Origin: Massospora cicadina
Taxonomy: Eukaryota; Entomophthoromycota; Entomophthoromycetes; Entomophthorales; Entomophthoraceae
Reading direction: 5' to 3'
NCBI GenBank assembly: GCA_022478985.1
Contig: JAKSZP010008012.1
Span: forward strand, 62,001 to 126,000
Length of the DNA stretch: 64,000 nt
A program made the position numbers and the translations under genes. Below the pieces are notes generated by a model. That model saw only the letters and a list, made by a program, of their open reading frames with translations, was not told where the DNA came from and made no database searches. Within the stretch, counting starts at the first letter, position 1. Each line of letters starts with the position of its first letter. Shown here piece by piece: positions 23,188-34,429 of the stretch.

Positions 23188-24279
23188 TTCGGAGCCCATG
23201 CCATCCCCTTCTCCCCAAGCTTCTTCAAATCCCTTTATGTCTTGCTGAAAGGATGGCTTTGGTCAGGTCGCCCTCCACCAGTATGGCTAGAGGTCATGTT
23301 TGGCCCTCATCATCATGGTGGCATGGGTCTGCTAGACTTTAGAGCCCATGCTGCCAAGATCTTGGGTACCTGGATAGCGGCTGTCACCGCTCCTACACTC
23401 CCATCCCAACACTGATCCCACGCGGCCCGCTCCAACTTCTCCTGAGCCTTGGGCCTCAACAATCCATCAAACCCCCATTCCCTGATGAAATACCTCGAAT
23501 CACACACATTGGCCACAGGTCCTCACGGGACTAAAACCCACTACAAACGAATCCTACTCTCCATGTGGAGCGCTGAGTGGAGAATTCGCATTAGCGGACA
23601 TACAACCCAAAGAGGCTGCCCCTCTCCTCAGTTCACACAAGAGGTACAGGGGCTACCCATCCATGATGGCGTGATCCCCATTCGGCCCCATGTCCTATCC
23701 AGGGTGGACTACCTGGACATGATGGACATCCCTTATTCCACTGAGACCCAAAAGACTATCTGGAAATACGCACACCATCCTCTGTTGCAGCCTCAAGTCC
23801 GCTCCCATGTGTGGCGCTGCCTGAGGCGGGTGTATCGTACAGCTGAGCGCTCTAACGCTTTACACTCATCCTGTGTCATGTGTGTCCAGTATGGAACGCT
23901 GTTCCACCGCCTGGAGAAGTAACCCACCTCTAAAGTGATATGGCACGAAGTTTAACGTCTGCTGGGCCAGGATCAAACGCATCCATTCAGTCTGTCAAGA
24001 GATATGTTTGCTCTATCAATGGCCTCCTCCCTTCCACCCTCCCTCCATGCTCTGGTGGTTGCAATCGCCATGTGGACCATCCACACGATCGTCTTAGATG
24101 CCATCGCAGGCTTCACCCCCACCCTTCCAGAAACTGTCCAAAGATTCTGGTCTCATTTGGTGGACCACTTCAAAGCATGGATGTTTGGATACCTCCCACC
24201 ACGTCGCCGACAGCTGGTCTCCTCCTGGTTCCCAGTCTGGTTCATCAAATCAGACCCCTTCTCCACACATGCTCAATAG
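23188..24279 (+). pseudogene. LINE ORF2, C-terminal domain
   Basis: Continues through frames 23449-23922 (157 aa) and 24004-24279 (91 aa). A C-terminal Cys/His region near 23875-23925 reads CVMC, then His seven residues on; where the last Cys is expected there is a stop. The final 90 residues are hydrophobic and aromatic rich. About 175 bases of 3' UTR precede the A-rich tail. Confidence 0.7.
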
Positions 24280-24455
24280 TGGCTACGGCCCCTTCACACG
24301 TCCCCTCCCCTCCCCATAAGTGGCGTTCCTGCTGGCAACAAGAGATAGCATCGCTTCTCTGGGGTGCCTCCCCTGGTACTAAGTTTGTCTTTCCTGAGTC
24401 ATATTCAGAAGTGTTCGTCCCATGGTCAGCCTTCCCAACAATAAATTAAAATTAA

Positions 24456-24471
24456 AACTTAACCACAGTGG
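24456..24471. repeat. LINE target-site duplication, right copy (16 bp)
   Basis: Identical to 19168-19183; E2 protease sequence resumes directly after it. Confidence 0.95.
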
Positions 24472-24690
24472 CAAAGCACTCTAGGCTCCTTCTGACGTAG
24501 TTGTTGGGTGCCCACCATACCATACACTTTCCAATGATTTAGGTCAGCAGTTAGTCCTAGTCTCTTATTCAGCTTGGTAGACAAAATATAAGCCAGTGCC
24601 CCACTATCTATGATAGCTCTGATCTTAAGCTTATTTACCTTAATATCTATGTTGGTGCACATATAAAAAAGTAAAAGTCAGAGGAGTTAA
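24472..24690 (-). pseudogene. E2 aspartic protease, N-terminal half
   Basis: Open frame 24662-24459 contains KIRAIIDSGALAYILSTKL, the retropepsin active site with an intact Asp-Ser-Gly, followed by LGLTADLNHWKVYGMVGTQ. The other half of the same protease is on the far side of the LINE, below 19168. Confidence 0.85.
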
Positions 24691-26460
24691 TTATGTGAGC
24701 CTCCAAAGTGTTTTCTTAACCCAAACATTTTTGCATTTCTTCGCCTAATTGAGGGCTAGACCCCATTAAAACTTCAATAGGTATCGCCACTTGGACCCAT
24801 GCAATTCAGGGGCTCTGCCAGAGTCAACCAAAAAATTTTGTTGCTCTATCTGTTGAGCATAAGTATTCAATACTTTTTCTGGCGCCAACTCAACTTTGCA
24901 TTCCTCTGGAAAAATGATTAGTCGCAGTTACTAAATCATCCACTATTACTCACTGAACTACTGGCGGAAGCATGTTGTTGGTGGCCTTCCACCGGTAAGA
25001 ATGTGAAGTTGGAGCTTTTTCATATTTGGGATTTCTTTAGAGAAGGTGGAGGTAGAAAATACTTCTTCTAATAACCCCTGTTTATTTCCAAATCCTTTTC
25101 ATGCACAATGTTTACCAATTCAACCTTTTTTATAGAACTTAATTTTGGACAATAATTTTCATAATGACCCAACTTCTTACAATTATAACAAGTAATCTAA
25201 GTAAGATCAGACCCATATACACAAGGCCCAGAGGCCCAAGATAGTTCTTGTTTAGGGGAGATGGCCCATGTTGGTGGGTCACAAGGTTCACGCAGAATTT
25301 GATTAGGCGTCTTAAAAGTAATGGCGCAGTGGCAGTTATACTTCACCATATGTGCTAAATTGTTTTACTCATTCCAAACTGGTATCAGTACCATATACAT
25401 CTCATGTAAGGCTAGCAGATATGGCGGAGAGTGATCTGGGCGTCAAAGTCATTCATAACGTTTTCCTCATATAGCGCTGCGCCTACATGTAGAAATGTTG
25501 AGCAAATTTTTGAATAGTATTTTTTTAAATGATATATTCATGAATTTTATTTCCAATTGGTCATGCTTTTGGCTCCTCTAAACTCTTTGATAAGTAGATA
25601 CCTGGCGTTAAGGTAGGATACGTCAGTATTCTTTAATTTTGGCATAAATCGCTCCTGAATTTTGGAGTCCAAAGAGTTCATTACTACTGCACACTTATCA
25701 TTCTCAGGCGCTCCAGCCATACTGATACAAATAATCCAATTAATTGTGACCTTTCTCTTTCTAGTCAAAATTTGGTAAGTTAACAGGGCTGACTAGATAT
25801 TTCATGGCTGCGGGGCTGAAGGCTGTGAAGGCACTATCTGACTTTCAGATTTTATTTAGCAGGAAGGGGGAGTGATACAGCATTGAACAGTTGTATTTTC
25901 TAAGTTCCCAGAGTAATCAATGATCAAATTGGAAGGAGCAATATACTGATCATTTGAAGGGTTACCAGAGCATCTTGAACCTGTCTGCATCAACAGATTT
26001 CTTGCTGAATTTCCAACTTAAATTGGTTCAGCATTCAGAAAAAATGGCGCCGTTCCATCTACAGATTGACATCCATATTACCATCATTTTAATTGATATA
26101 CTAAAATTCACTCTCAAGGTGCTGTTTCTCTCACTAAAGACCTTACAATTTGTCCTTGAATTTTAAGTTCCTTATGTAAGGAGTCAAGCTTCTTTACAAA
26201 TTAGTAGAGGAGAAGAAAGCTCTGGCCATATTTTTCAATAGAACTTTCACTTACCACTTTTAACTTAGTATGGCATTAGAGAGCAGACCAACATGACCCT
26301 ATACATCCGCTCATACCTGATGAATCTCAGAAGAATAAATTGAGGGGCTTTGTGACAGTATACCAAAGCTTTAGCGTTTATGCTACCTCCGCGGTGGAGT
26401 ATTCTGAAATTAGTTTTTAAAAATTCAATTAGTATTCTTTGACTTAAAAGGATAAGGTGA
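24691..26460 (-). pseudogene. E2 gag with intact CCHC knuckle
   Basis: The knuckle at 25190-25149 reads C-Y-N-C-x4-H-x4-C with no lesion. Open frame 25768-25547 (73 aa) has gag-like charged sequence upstream. The remainder is fragmented. The position between PBS and protease fits gag. It corresponds to E1's gag at 8961-10945. Confidence 0.65.
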
Positions 26461-26461
26461 A

Positions 26462-26480
26462 GCCCCTATATTGAGAACTA
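26462..26480 (-). promoter_or_regulatory. Degenerate primer-binding site of E2
   Basis: The minus strand reads TAGTTCTCAATATAGGGGC two bases from the LTR. It aligns with the D-type PBS at the CTCA and GGGGC parts. The same AATATAGGGGC ending occurs in C at 51852-51870. Confidence 0.45.
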
Positions 26481-26482
26481 CA

Positions 26483-26930
26483 TGTGAAAATTAGCGCAGC
26501 AGCGTCATATTTTCAGCGCATAGGTTAAACACATCAGATACAAGGCAACGTATGAGAACATTAACCTTGACCAGAAATCTCTAACAGAAAACTTTATATT
26601 TGAAGATAACGTTTTTATTTAACAAATCATGGTAGCACTGTAGTATTGGATACTTCCAGTGGCCCAGGGATTGCTAAAGGTATTCTTTCTAGTTGACTCT
26701 CCCAGCTTCTCCAGGAAAAGATCTCCTACCTATTGAAAATCCTCCTTGGATATATGTTCTCTACACGAGATTTCATTGGTGCTTTCCATGGTTACTAAGC
26801 AGCACCTTTGAATTGGAGAATTAAATCATAAAATTCATGTTGAGTTAGGAATTTTTTTCCACTTGGCGTAACTTTCCAAGCGATTTTACAAAGAGCAAAG
26901 CAAATCTAGAATCCAACCTTTCTCACCACC
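26483..26930 (-). repeat. E2 5' LTR, partial
   Basis: Starts TGTGAAAATTAGCGC and aligns with the first part of both E1 LTRs (for example the CT-rich segment near 26690-26770 and the ACTAAGCAGCACC block near 26800). Similarity is lost near 26930, where GOE-1 begins; the missing end was not found downstream. Confidence 0.7.
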
Positions 26931-28760
26931 AAACATCTCTGACAATGTCATCAGGTACCCTGCCGCTTGCTCCAGGTTGGGTCAGTGGCGAAACACCCCC
27001 TAGTTTTTTCCATTTAGAGAGAAAACGCGTTAGGACTGGCTCATTCTGTCCTCACAAATCCTGGGACAGTTCGTTCCTCCCAAGGATCTCAAAATCACCT
27101 CACTTGTATCCAAGTGGTTCCTCAGAGCCCCCTGATGCTCCCTCATAGCAGCATGTATTTTGACCTTAGGGTCAAATATGGGAAATTATTCCTATATAAT
27201 GATAGCAAAATTATCAAACTTGCTCAGGTGGTGATGAAGCCTGCCAGGATATAGACTTCCGCCCCTTTAAGGGGACTTTGACTTGGGACTCTCCTGTGAA
27301 GCTGATTCCTTCACAGCAGCGACTGGCCCTGGTGTTCCAGAGCACCCTTCTCCCCACCACTTGTACCTGGCCTCCCACGGACACCACTTTAGTGGTTCAG
27401 TTCGTGGGTTTTCCCAACCACCTCCCCTGAAGCGCTCCAATAGGAGCTGATGGTTGGTTTAGACGCTTATAGATCAGACCCCATCCTTCATTTTGTGGTC
27501 CTGAATGGGGCCACACGCCTTTCAGGACTCTGGGAATTTGCCACAATACGCCCTTGGTTAAATAAAATTTCTCTGATGATCCCTTCATGTTCCGTTCTCC
27601 TTTCTGCCCCCAATCACCCATTCTGGGCCAACGTCAAGGGCGGCCAGTCAATTAGCATGTCCTTCTTTGAATCTTATTACTCAAATCACAAATTCTCATT
27701 CCTTGCCACTTCTGCCAGCTCTTAGTCCCCCTCTGGCTGTACTCAACTTACTGCCAATACCACAGCGTTTTCAGTCTGTGGTATCATCCTACCCCCCTCC
27801 CCCTCCTACAAAATGTGCTGCTGCAGTTCCCATAGCACCTAATCCGGCCTAACCTCAGCCACTAAATACATTCATCTTAAACAATTAGGAAGTGGCTTAT
27901 ACTATCAATCACATCCAAGCTTCCCATTCATCAGCTAAACTTCAAGCCTAAGTTGATGCCATGATTCAGTATAATCATAATATTTGTTCCTAAATAGCTC
28001 AGGACTTTGATTTGGGTAATCTTATTGAACCATCTGAGTTTACCCTTAACATATTTTCAAACCGAATTGACGCCCAATTCTGCCAGCAATTTTATATAAC
28101 ACAAACAAATGTATTGCCATTCCGCTCCAACCACCACCATGCAGTCAAATTGATTGCCTCTCCTGACTGCCATCCTCTCCACAAAGCTGTCGCTATATCA
28201 GTGGTGGTGCTGGCTGAAGGTGTTCCTCCCCCACTGTCCAAGATCATCTTTCCGTGGCAGGTAAGAGGACCTCCTTAAGTTCCATGAGGTTGCCCATGAC
28301 TCATTATTTGAATGTAGTGGCAAAATAAAAAAAGCCCCAAAGCAAAAATCGCCTGACTCAAAATCACCACAAATAAAGTTCACAAAAGCATGCATCCAGG
28401 CTGAGAAAGATCTGTCTTAATATATTACCACCTTTGCAGGGTGCATGATACCTTGCCTGGCCCTCCCTTGGGCACTATTGAGCCTCACACTGCAGATGCT
28501 CACATCCCCTTGCTTTCCGCCTGGGACCACACCTTGAATAACATAACAATGCCAAGGAAGCACCTCCTGAACCCCATCCCCTTCCACCATGGTCATATAA
28601 CTCTCTCACCATTGATGGCCTAGTTGGTTTATTTAGTTTGGTTTCTGGTGCCATTTTTCTCCTTTGGCAACTTTGGCCCGTTTACTTTTTTATTTTATTA
28701 CTTTTTGTAATGCCCTTCCCTGATTCACTTACTTCAAGAAAACGAAAAAAATAATCAGAA
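26931..28760 (+). mobile_element. GOE-1: gag-only, LINE-like element, copy 1
   Basis: It shares with GOE-2 and GOE-3 the block PLRG, the PNHPFW segment and the region around 28012-28278. The knuckle position (27654-27695) keeps the His of the C-x2-C-x7-H-x-C pattern, but its cysteines read Ser, Phe and Phe. Open pieces are 27450-27725 (91 aa) and 28012-28278 (88 aa). It ends in an A-rich run near 28740-28755. Both ends are approximate and no duplication was found. Confidence 0.55.
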
Positions 28761-29199
28761 ATTAGATACTTAAGGCTTAAGGCATTTCCATAAACGATTC
28801 AATATGCCAGATATAGTTGAAAACTGACAGATGTCTATAATAAATATAGGTCCCTATTACCGATGGTTTTATGCTGGCAATGAGCAACATAGAATAGTAC
28901 ATTAAAATAAAATAGGAGGCAAATATAGTGATTGCGGCCATGGCATTAGTGTCATATATTTAGTGAATGAAAAATGCGTCAGTAGTGATTTAGGGATTTG
29001 AATGATAGTAAAATACATTAGGGCACTACATATAAAAGTTAGGGCTGCATGGTAAACTAATTACTAAACTAATTAGTTCTTCTATTTATGCTATTAATTA
29101 AAATATGAAATTATTTAGATATAATAAATAAATTATCAAGATGGTTGATTAAATCAATTCTAACATGAAATTTTAAGTTTAGAATTTTGAACTCACAGA
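28761..29199. other. AT-rich stretch, nothing recognised
   Basis: About 440 bases without a long open frame or retroelement motif on either strand. It may be degraded LTR sequence. Confidence 0.4.
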
Positions 29200-30193
29200 G
29201 ACTGAAAATGAGTCTTCATATTTTTCATTCATTCTGTTTAATCTCATCAAAATGTTTGTTGATATAATTCATGAATTCTTGTACGTTTTCCATTTTGAAG
29301 TCAACTGCACCTAGGTTGACAGCAGGGTCAATTGGCTCCCAAAATGTGAAATACAAACTCTCAAGTTATTCATTTAATCTCATTTCTGAAGATATACAAA
29401 TTCTTTGAGCATCTCACCACAAATGGGGTCCTTAGAGCCATCAACTGGGAGAACTGGTGACCTAGGGGGCTAAGGGCCCTCAGGAGCATAGTTGTCCCTC
29501 ATCCCCATGGGACCTTTTGGACCTTCAGTGACGGTGTCATCCAGTGCTAAAGCTGGTTAAGCAGGGCTTTTATGTGACTAAATTGTTGTATCAAGATGGC
29601 TTCCACAGTTTAAGTTTAGGCAGCAGCCACCAGAGTGACATTGTGGACACTTGTGCACGTCAGAGACCACACTCTGTAGTTGCTGAGTCTAGTGGGTATC
29701 AATATATCCAGAGATCCTAGAGTACAATAGGGCAATTTAACTTTGTATGTCATTGATGAGGCGACAGATTTACCTAAATAGCTTTCGATAGTCAAAAAAG
29801 AAAGCGGATTCCATTTCATAAAATTTGACTAAGCTGGGGTTAAGACATGTACTAATACCAACTGATGCTGTTTTTTTAATGATGTAACCCCAACAATTTG
29901 AGGAGATGATGGAGGGATGGATGTACAAACTGCCATAAGTAGAGTTCTGCTCCGCCAACCAACTTATTACTAGATAAGACCTCTGAGCTGGAAAGTCTTT
30001 ACATAAAGAAGGGTACATCAGAAGCTCACGAACAGCTAAAATGGGTCTTGGTTGTATAAATCCCATCTAGAAGCTGTTGGATGGTATTGGCTAGGATGTC
30101 AGTTTGGAGATAGAAATGACTGGGGTTTGGCATGGGAAGTTTGAACTTAAAAGGTATCTTAGTTTTTCTTTTGAGCCTAGGTTACCCAACCAC
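29200..30193 (-). pseudogene. F: gag-like remnant with short collagen-like run
   Basis: Open frames 30066-29770 (98 aa) and 29819-29616 (67 aa) lie directly downstream of a PBS-like site on the minus strand, where gag is expected. Further on, near 29545-29440, one frame reads EGPKGPMGMR and then EGP, giving consecutive Gly-X-Y triplets. A helical, charged stretch follows. No knuckle or pol was seen below it. Function is unknown; only the position suggests gag. Confidence 0.4.
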
Positions 30194-30211
30194 CTCCTGC
30201 AGTGAGCACCA
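30194..30211 (-). promoter_or_regulatory. Primer-binding-site-like motif (element F)
   Basis: The minus strand reads TGGTGCTCACTGCAGGAG; a TG lies two bases further on at 30214, as at a normal LTR edge. It shares 11 leading bases with the PBS of D and S. Confidence 0.6.
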
Positions 30212-30213
30212 AA

Positions 30214-31545
30214 TGTAAACTATCAGTCTAATGAACAGGTTCTGATGTGTGAAATCAATAACTTGTTGAAATATACAATCTGATACGATGTGTGATTAGG
30301 TGATACTAGTATGAATACTAGTATTTGGCTGAGATTTCCACAACCAAAGGTATCTCTTTTGTTCAAATTTACTCTCAGGACAGGTACTGGAAACCTTCCT
30401 TCAACCCATTGTGATATTACTTTAATTATACTTGATCTGAAACTTATCCTTTTATCATTAGGTTCAAAGGTTACAGGTGACTTGAATTCTTCCATACAAC
30501 AAAGGAAATCCTATCCCTTCAACTCTTCATCTAGAATTGATAAACTTCAGTACTACAATAGAACTTAACCTACTATTAATAGGTTCAGAGATTCCAAGGG
30601 AGCTTCTCTCCTTCTCTCTTGACGCAGGAGCCTCAGAGCACACCAGACAAATAGATAAAGGAAAATTACCTAAAATAGATGTCCTATGAAAATGTCTTAT
30701 ATGTACTTATTAATTCTGCTTTAGTGAATAAAAGCAAGGAAATATATAGGGTAGTTTGATTCACAACTCTTCTGTTGTTAACCTAATTGGGATGTCAGCC
30801 ATCACTGCCGAATTAACACTCCATGAATCGCTCAGCAACAAATGAGGCATCTGATTATTCAGCAACTTAGTTGGTATCTACCACTGACTAGATAATCATC
30901 CGCCATGGGCTGGATCTGGAGGTAGCTTGTCCCAACGCTCTCATTAAATAAGCTGGATTATCCTTATCAGGATAGCACTGCTTATGTAGTGGGACCTTTT
31001 GCCCATTAGCAGAAGGTCGTTTTTCCTAAAAGATCAACCCACAAGCTGCTATCAACAAAAGCGTTGTTAACGCCAAGCAACTACAATAAACCCTAACCTA
31101 ATTGTCATTAAACCCTAATCGACTCATACAAGATTATATTATTATGGTTAAATCAATAACCAAACAGCTTTTTAATGTCAGGGATCCTCCCATTGAAACA
31201 TTAGTATCCTGGAAGAATTGAATTTTAGCAGATTAGTTAATAATATTTAGGATTTTCATCAAAAAAATTGATATCATATGAAAAGATAACTCCCACATCC
31301 ACTAAAGGATTTGATCCCCAGCTGATAAAGCAGATATTTATGTAATCTAATAAGACTGGATAATGTGGGCATACTGAAATCCTGATACCTGAAACTCTAG
31401 GCTCTTAGGCTAGATTGGTTGTACCTCAGATTTTAAAGTAGTAACCCATTAGTAATACTCCTCTCCCCATTTGATGGAGGGGATCTGTTATTAGCGTTAG
31501 CTTCCTGTTTCATGATTAACGTTTTCATTGAAACTGAACAGGGTG
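30214..31545 (-). other. Probable LTR of F and unassigned sequence
   Basis: The sequence beginning TGTAAACTATC next to the PBS should be F's 5' LTR. No second copy was found in the window, so the other edge is unknown. No coding signal beyond short frames (30495-30223 on the minus strand, 30311-30568 on the plus strand). Confidence 0.35.
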
Positions 31546-31563
31546 CTCCTGTAGTGAGCACCG
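31546..31563 (-). promoter_or_regulatory. Second primer-binding-site-like motif
   Basis: The minus strand reads CGGTGCTCACTACAGGAG, one base off the D/F pattern at the first position. The following LTR edge is not clear. It implies remains of yet another minus-strand element here. Confidence 0.5.
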
Positions 31564-33427
31564 GGTTTCAGGTTTTCTACCAAGGAAAGCTGTATATCAA
31601 TAATACAGCTGCCATAGTAGTAAAAACATAAGTCGTAAGTTGATTTTGGGATGACTTAATTAGTTGAAAAGGCTGGAGAGGAGCAATGGCGTAGCACTTT
31701 CGCTTCTTCAGTTACATTATATGCACTATCCTGGCTTATGATACTTTTTATTGTAGCTTTGAAAAGAGGTAAAAATATAAATTCGCCAGGGATAATCCAT
31801 GATAATCTTTGATTTAAAGCTTTCAATATTTATACGGTGGCCAGTTGTCCCATGGCAGTTATAGCTCTCTAGTCCTCTTTGTTCATAATATTTGCTTCTT
31901 ATCCAGTATGGGGGTAGAACTTCACCACTTCCTATTATCAGCTCCAGAATTTTTGCCCTTCCATTGTGTGAGGACGTCTGGATGGCGGCCTTTGATGTCA
32001 GTCTATAGTCTCATCCTGTGAGAATTTTGAATCTTTTATTAATTCTTGTTTGTTTAAGGGCAAGGACTCATTTGGCAACAATCCATTTGATTCTGGAAAA
32101 CTCAACCCTGGAGGAGTACAGTCAAACAGCTTATCATTTTAATGCCAAGATAAAATGGGATATTCTTTATCAGAATGCCAACAATGTGTAGAAGATACCA
32201 CAGTATGGAAAAATGTGACTTATAAGTTATTTTCAATCTATCCCAAGATGATGATTCTGTTCAATTTCCAACTACTAATCTGTATCATGCTATTATCCTC
32301 TACATACCACATTATATTCCTGCTTTAATTCAGAGTGAGCCTATATTTTATCATTTTATCTATTCTTTTATGGTAATTTAGTTAGAATTTATTTTTTTAC
32401 TTAGTATAATTTTTATTTTACACTAATGTGATAATACCATTACTAGGTCAAAAAAGCTTTATGCCATTGACTAATGAAAAGTGCACATGTTCTATTTCCA
32501 TTATGAACTTTCTTGGATATTGTATAGTGAAAGCTATCTTGCTTAAAAGCCATTATAGAAATGATGCAACTACCAAACTGCACTAAAAAGCTTAAAATAC
32601 TTTATAATATAAGAATAAACTTCAGTTTTTAACCCAGGCACATCTGAGTACCCAACATACCATTGTTGTCATGTATCATTTTTGCAAAAAGTGTGAAAAT
32701 TGTAATTTTCGTGACTCAAAATAGCACTTACCTTTTTAGAGTTTGGTGAAGCCTCAATTTATTTTTACAATATTGGAACTCTTTTTAAACTCCATTCTGA
32801 TAGTCACAAGTGAGGTTTGATATCTTTCTGGAGTGTTCCTCCTGTTGGTATTTAACCCCTATTTGGTTAAGCCTTATCCAGGCGTCATACTCATGAAAGA
32901 CCTTTAGGACAAGTCTAGGGTAAAAATCCTGGCACCTAGTATGCTATAATATCTATAAAAAGAATTATTATCATTCTAATTTGTTTAGAACAGATATCAG
33001 ATCTGATCTTAATGAGTTGATTATATCTCTCATTGGATATCCTAATCTAGTCAACTGTATTATATTACTGATTTAAGTAATATCACATAAACTCTATATA
33101 AAGGTCAAACTAATTTGAATAAATGACATGTTAAACTTTCCCTTATTATTATATTTTTATATTAACTAAGAATCCCTTAAAGGACTGATAATCCTTAAGC
33201 GGCATTACATCATCTAGGGCCTCAAATGCCTATATTTATTCTAGTAAAAATATTGTATTCTTATTATCCCAAGTCAGGACAAATTATCTAACCAGTAAAT
33301 TTATCTATATGAATTCTATTTTAGAATCTATCTCCCCAATCAATTTATGGTTCATTGTGCACCTCCATATCCAGCTTCAAGGGCCTTAGAGTTCAGCCAA
33401 AGTAAAGCCAAATTTAAGAACCTCCAT
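31564..33427. other. AT-rich stretch, nothing recognised
   Basis: About 1.9 kb with no open frame of note. Probably degraded LTR or intergenic sequence; short A/T runs dominate from 32300 to 33300. Confidence 0.4.
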
Positions 33428-34418
33428 TGTCATGAGGCGTGCTGATATTAATAATAAGACTGCACTGGCCCTCAGGACGATTTACCATCCAAAGCACCAG
33501 CCAGAATACCACTGGTAAAGCCATCCATATTTTGGGATGCAAGGAGAATAAGGAAACCGCAAGAACTATCCAAGGATCCCAAAAATTGAAATTTTTTGCC
33601 AATAAATATCCAGTGGACTCATAAAATCACAAATCAAATCTTTATAAGAAAGATTCTATATAAACTAAAAGATAAGAAAGGGAAAAGATGGAGTGACAGC
33701 GTATTTTGTCAGTGTTCAACTCATTTTAAACTCACAAACACAGAGAACAAGGACTGATCCAACTTTCTGTCAGAAAAAAAATCATATAGCTATAGCGGAA
33801 AGAAATTTTAAATTTTTATGCCATCAGATTGGGCTTATCATGGCCAGCTGACTTGGGGCAAATTTTTCCACCAATTTTTCCCTCACAAGGTGATTCCGTT
33901 TGGCAGATTGGTAACACTTTATCCAGCTGGTTATTGGGTTCCCCATGGCCAAGCCAGATATGAGATGTCCCATTGAGTAGGGAAGGGGTTTATTGCACTC
34001 ATGCCTCTTAGGGATGGGCTCATGTTTGCTAGCAATGGAGGAGAATGGGTGCTGGGGATTTCCAAACCTAAAACTGACTTGACAAAATTGTTTTCACGGG
34101 GTATCAAATTCAATTTATCAGTGGAACTCAAACTGATGGAGACAACCTCTTGTGGGGAAGAATCGCTGCCACACCTCTGCTGCAATGGCCTCTGGCCACT
34201 GCCACTTCCCAACGCCCCCAAAATTTCCTGGACCAAATCATGAGTGGTTGGCATAGGAGGGAGATATGAGATTTAAGGGTTACACCATAACCCACATCTC
34301 ATCTACATATAAGCTAAGTCGCCCAAGGTGATGAGAGGGCAATTACTGACTTCTTCCCCTTCTTGGTTTAATAGGAATGCTCCCAATTTAACACAAGCGT
34401 TGTTCCACAATTCTTACG
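33428..34418 (-). repeat. B 3' LTR (991 bp)
   Basis: Starts TGTCATGAGG and ends TTCTTACG (CA to CG). It shares long blocks with 54285-56345, including CCAAAGCACC with the following sequence and the CCACTT-rich blocks near 34190 versus 56200. Confidence 0.75.
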
Positions 34419-34429
34419 TTACCCTTCCC

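Larger units (their letters stand above)
19184..24455 (+). mobile_element. L1-like LINE (5.27 kb) inserted in the E2 protease
   Basis: It is bounded by a perfect 16-bp duplication and ends in an A-rich tail (AATAAATTAAAATTAAA), as produced by target-primed reverse transcription. Order: ORF1 (gag-like with knuckle), then ORF2 with AP-type endonuclease, RT and a C-terminal Cys/His region. It appears nearly full length but has frameshifts and stops. G+C and CpG are clearly higher than in the gypsy DNA on both sides. Confidence 0.95.
1..26930 (-). mobile_element. E2: Ty3/gypsy element, outermost host of the left half (runs off the left edge)
   Basis: E2 is reconstructed from three separated minus-strand blocks: 1-418 (RT), 18312-19167 (RT N-terminus, linker and protease C-terminus) and 24472-26482 (protease N-terminus and gag), followed by a 5' LTR at 26483. 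The blocks line up in the right order with the corresponding parts of E1 once E1 and the LINE are removed. Its 3' end (RNase H, integrase, 3' LTR) lies left of the window. E2 belongs to the same family as E1: LTR starts, zinc knuckle and protease are alike. Confidence 0.8.

Noticed and set aside
30214..32300. An LTR pair starting at the two PBS motifs (30214 and 31564)
   Set aside because: The sequences following the two motifs do not align with each other, so they are not copies of one LTR.
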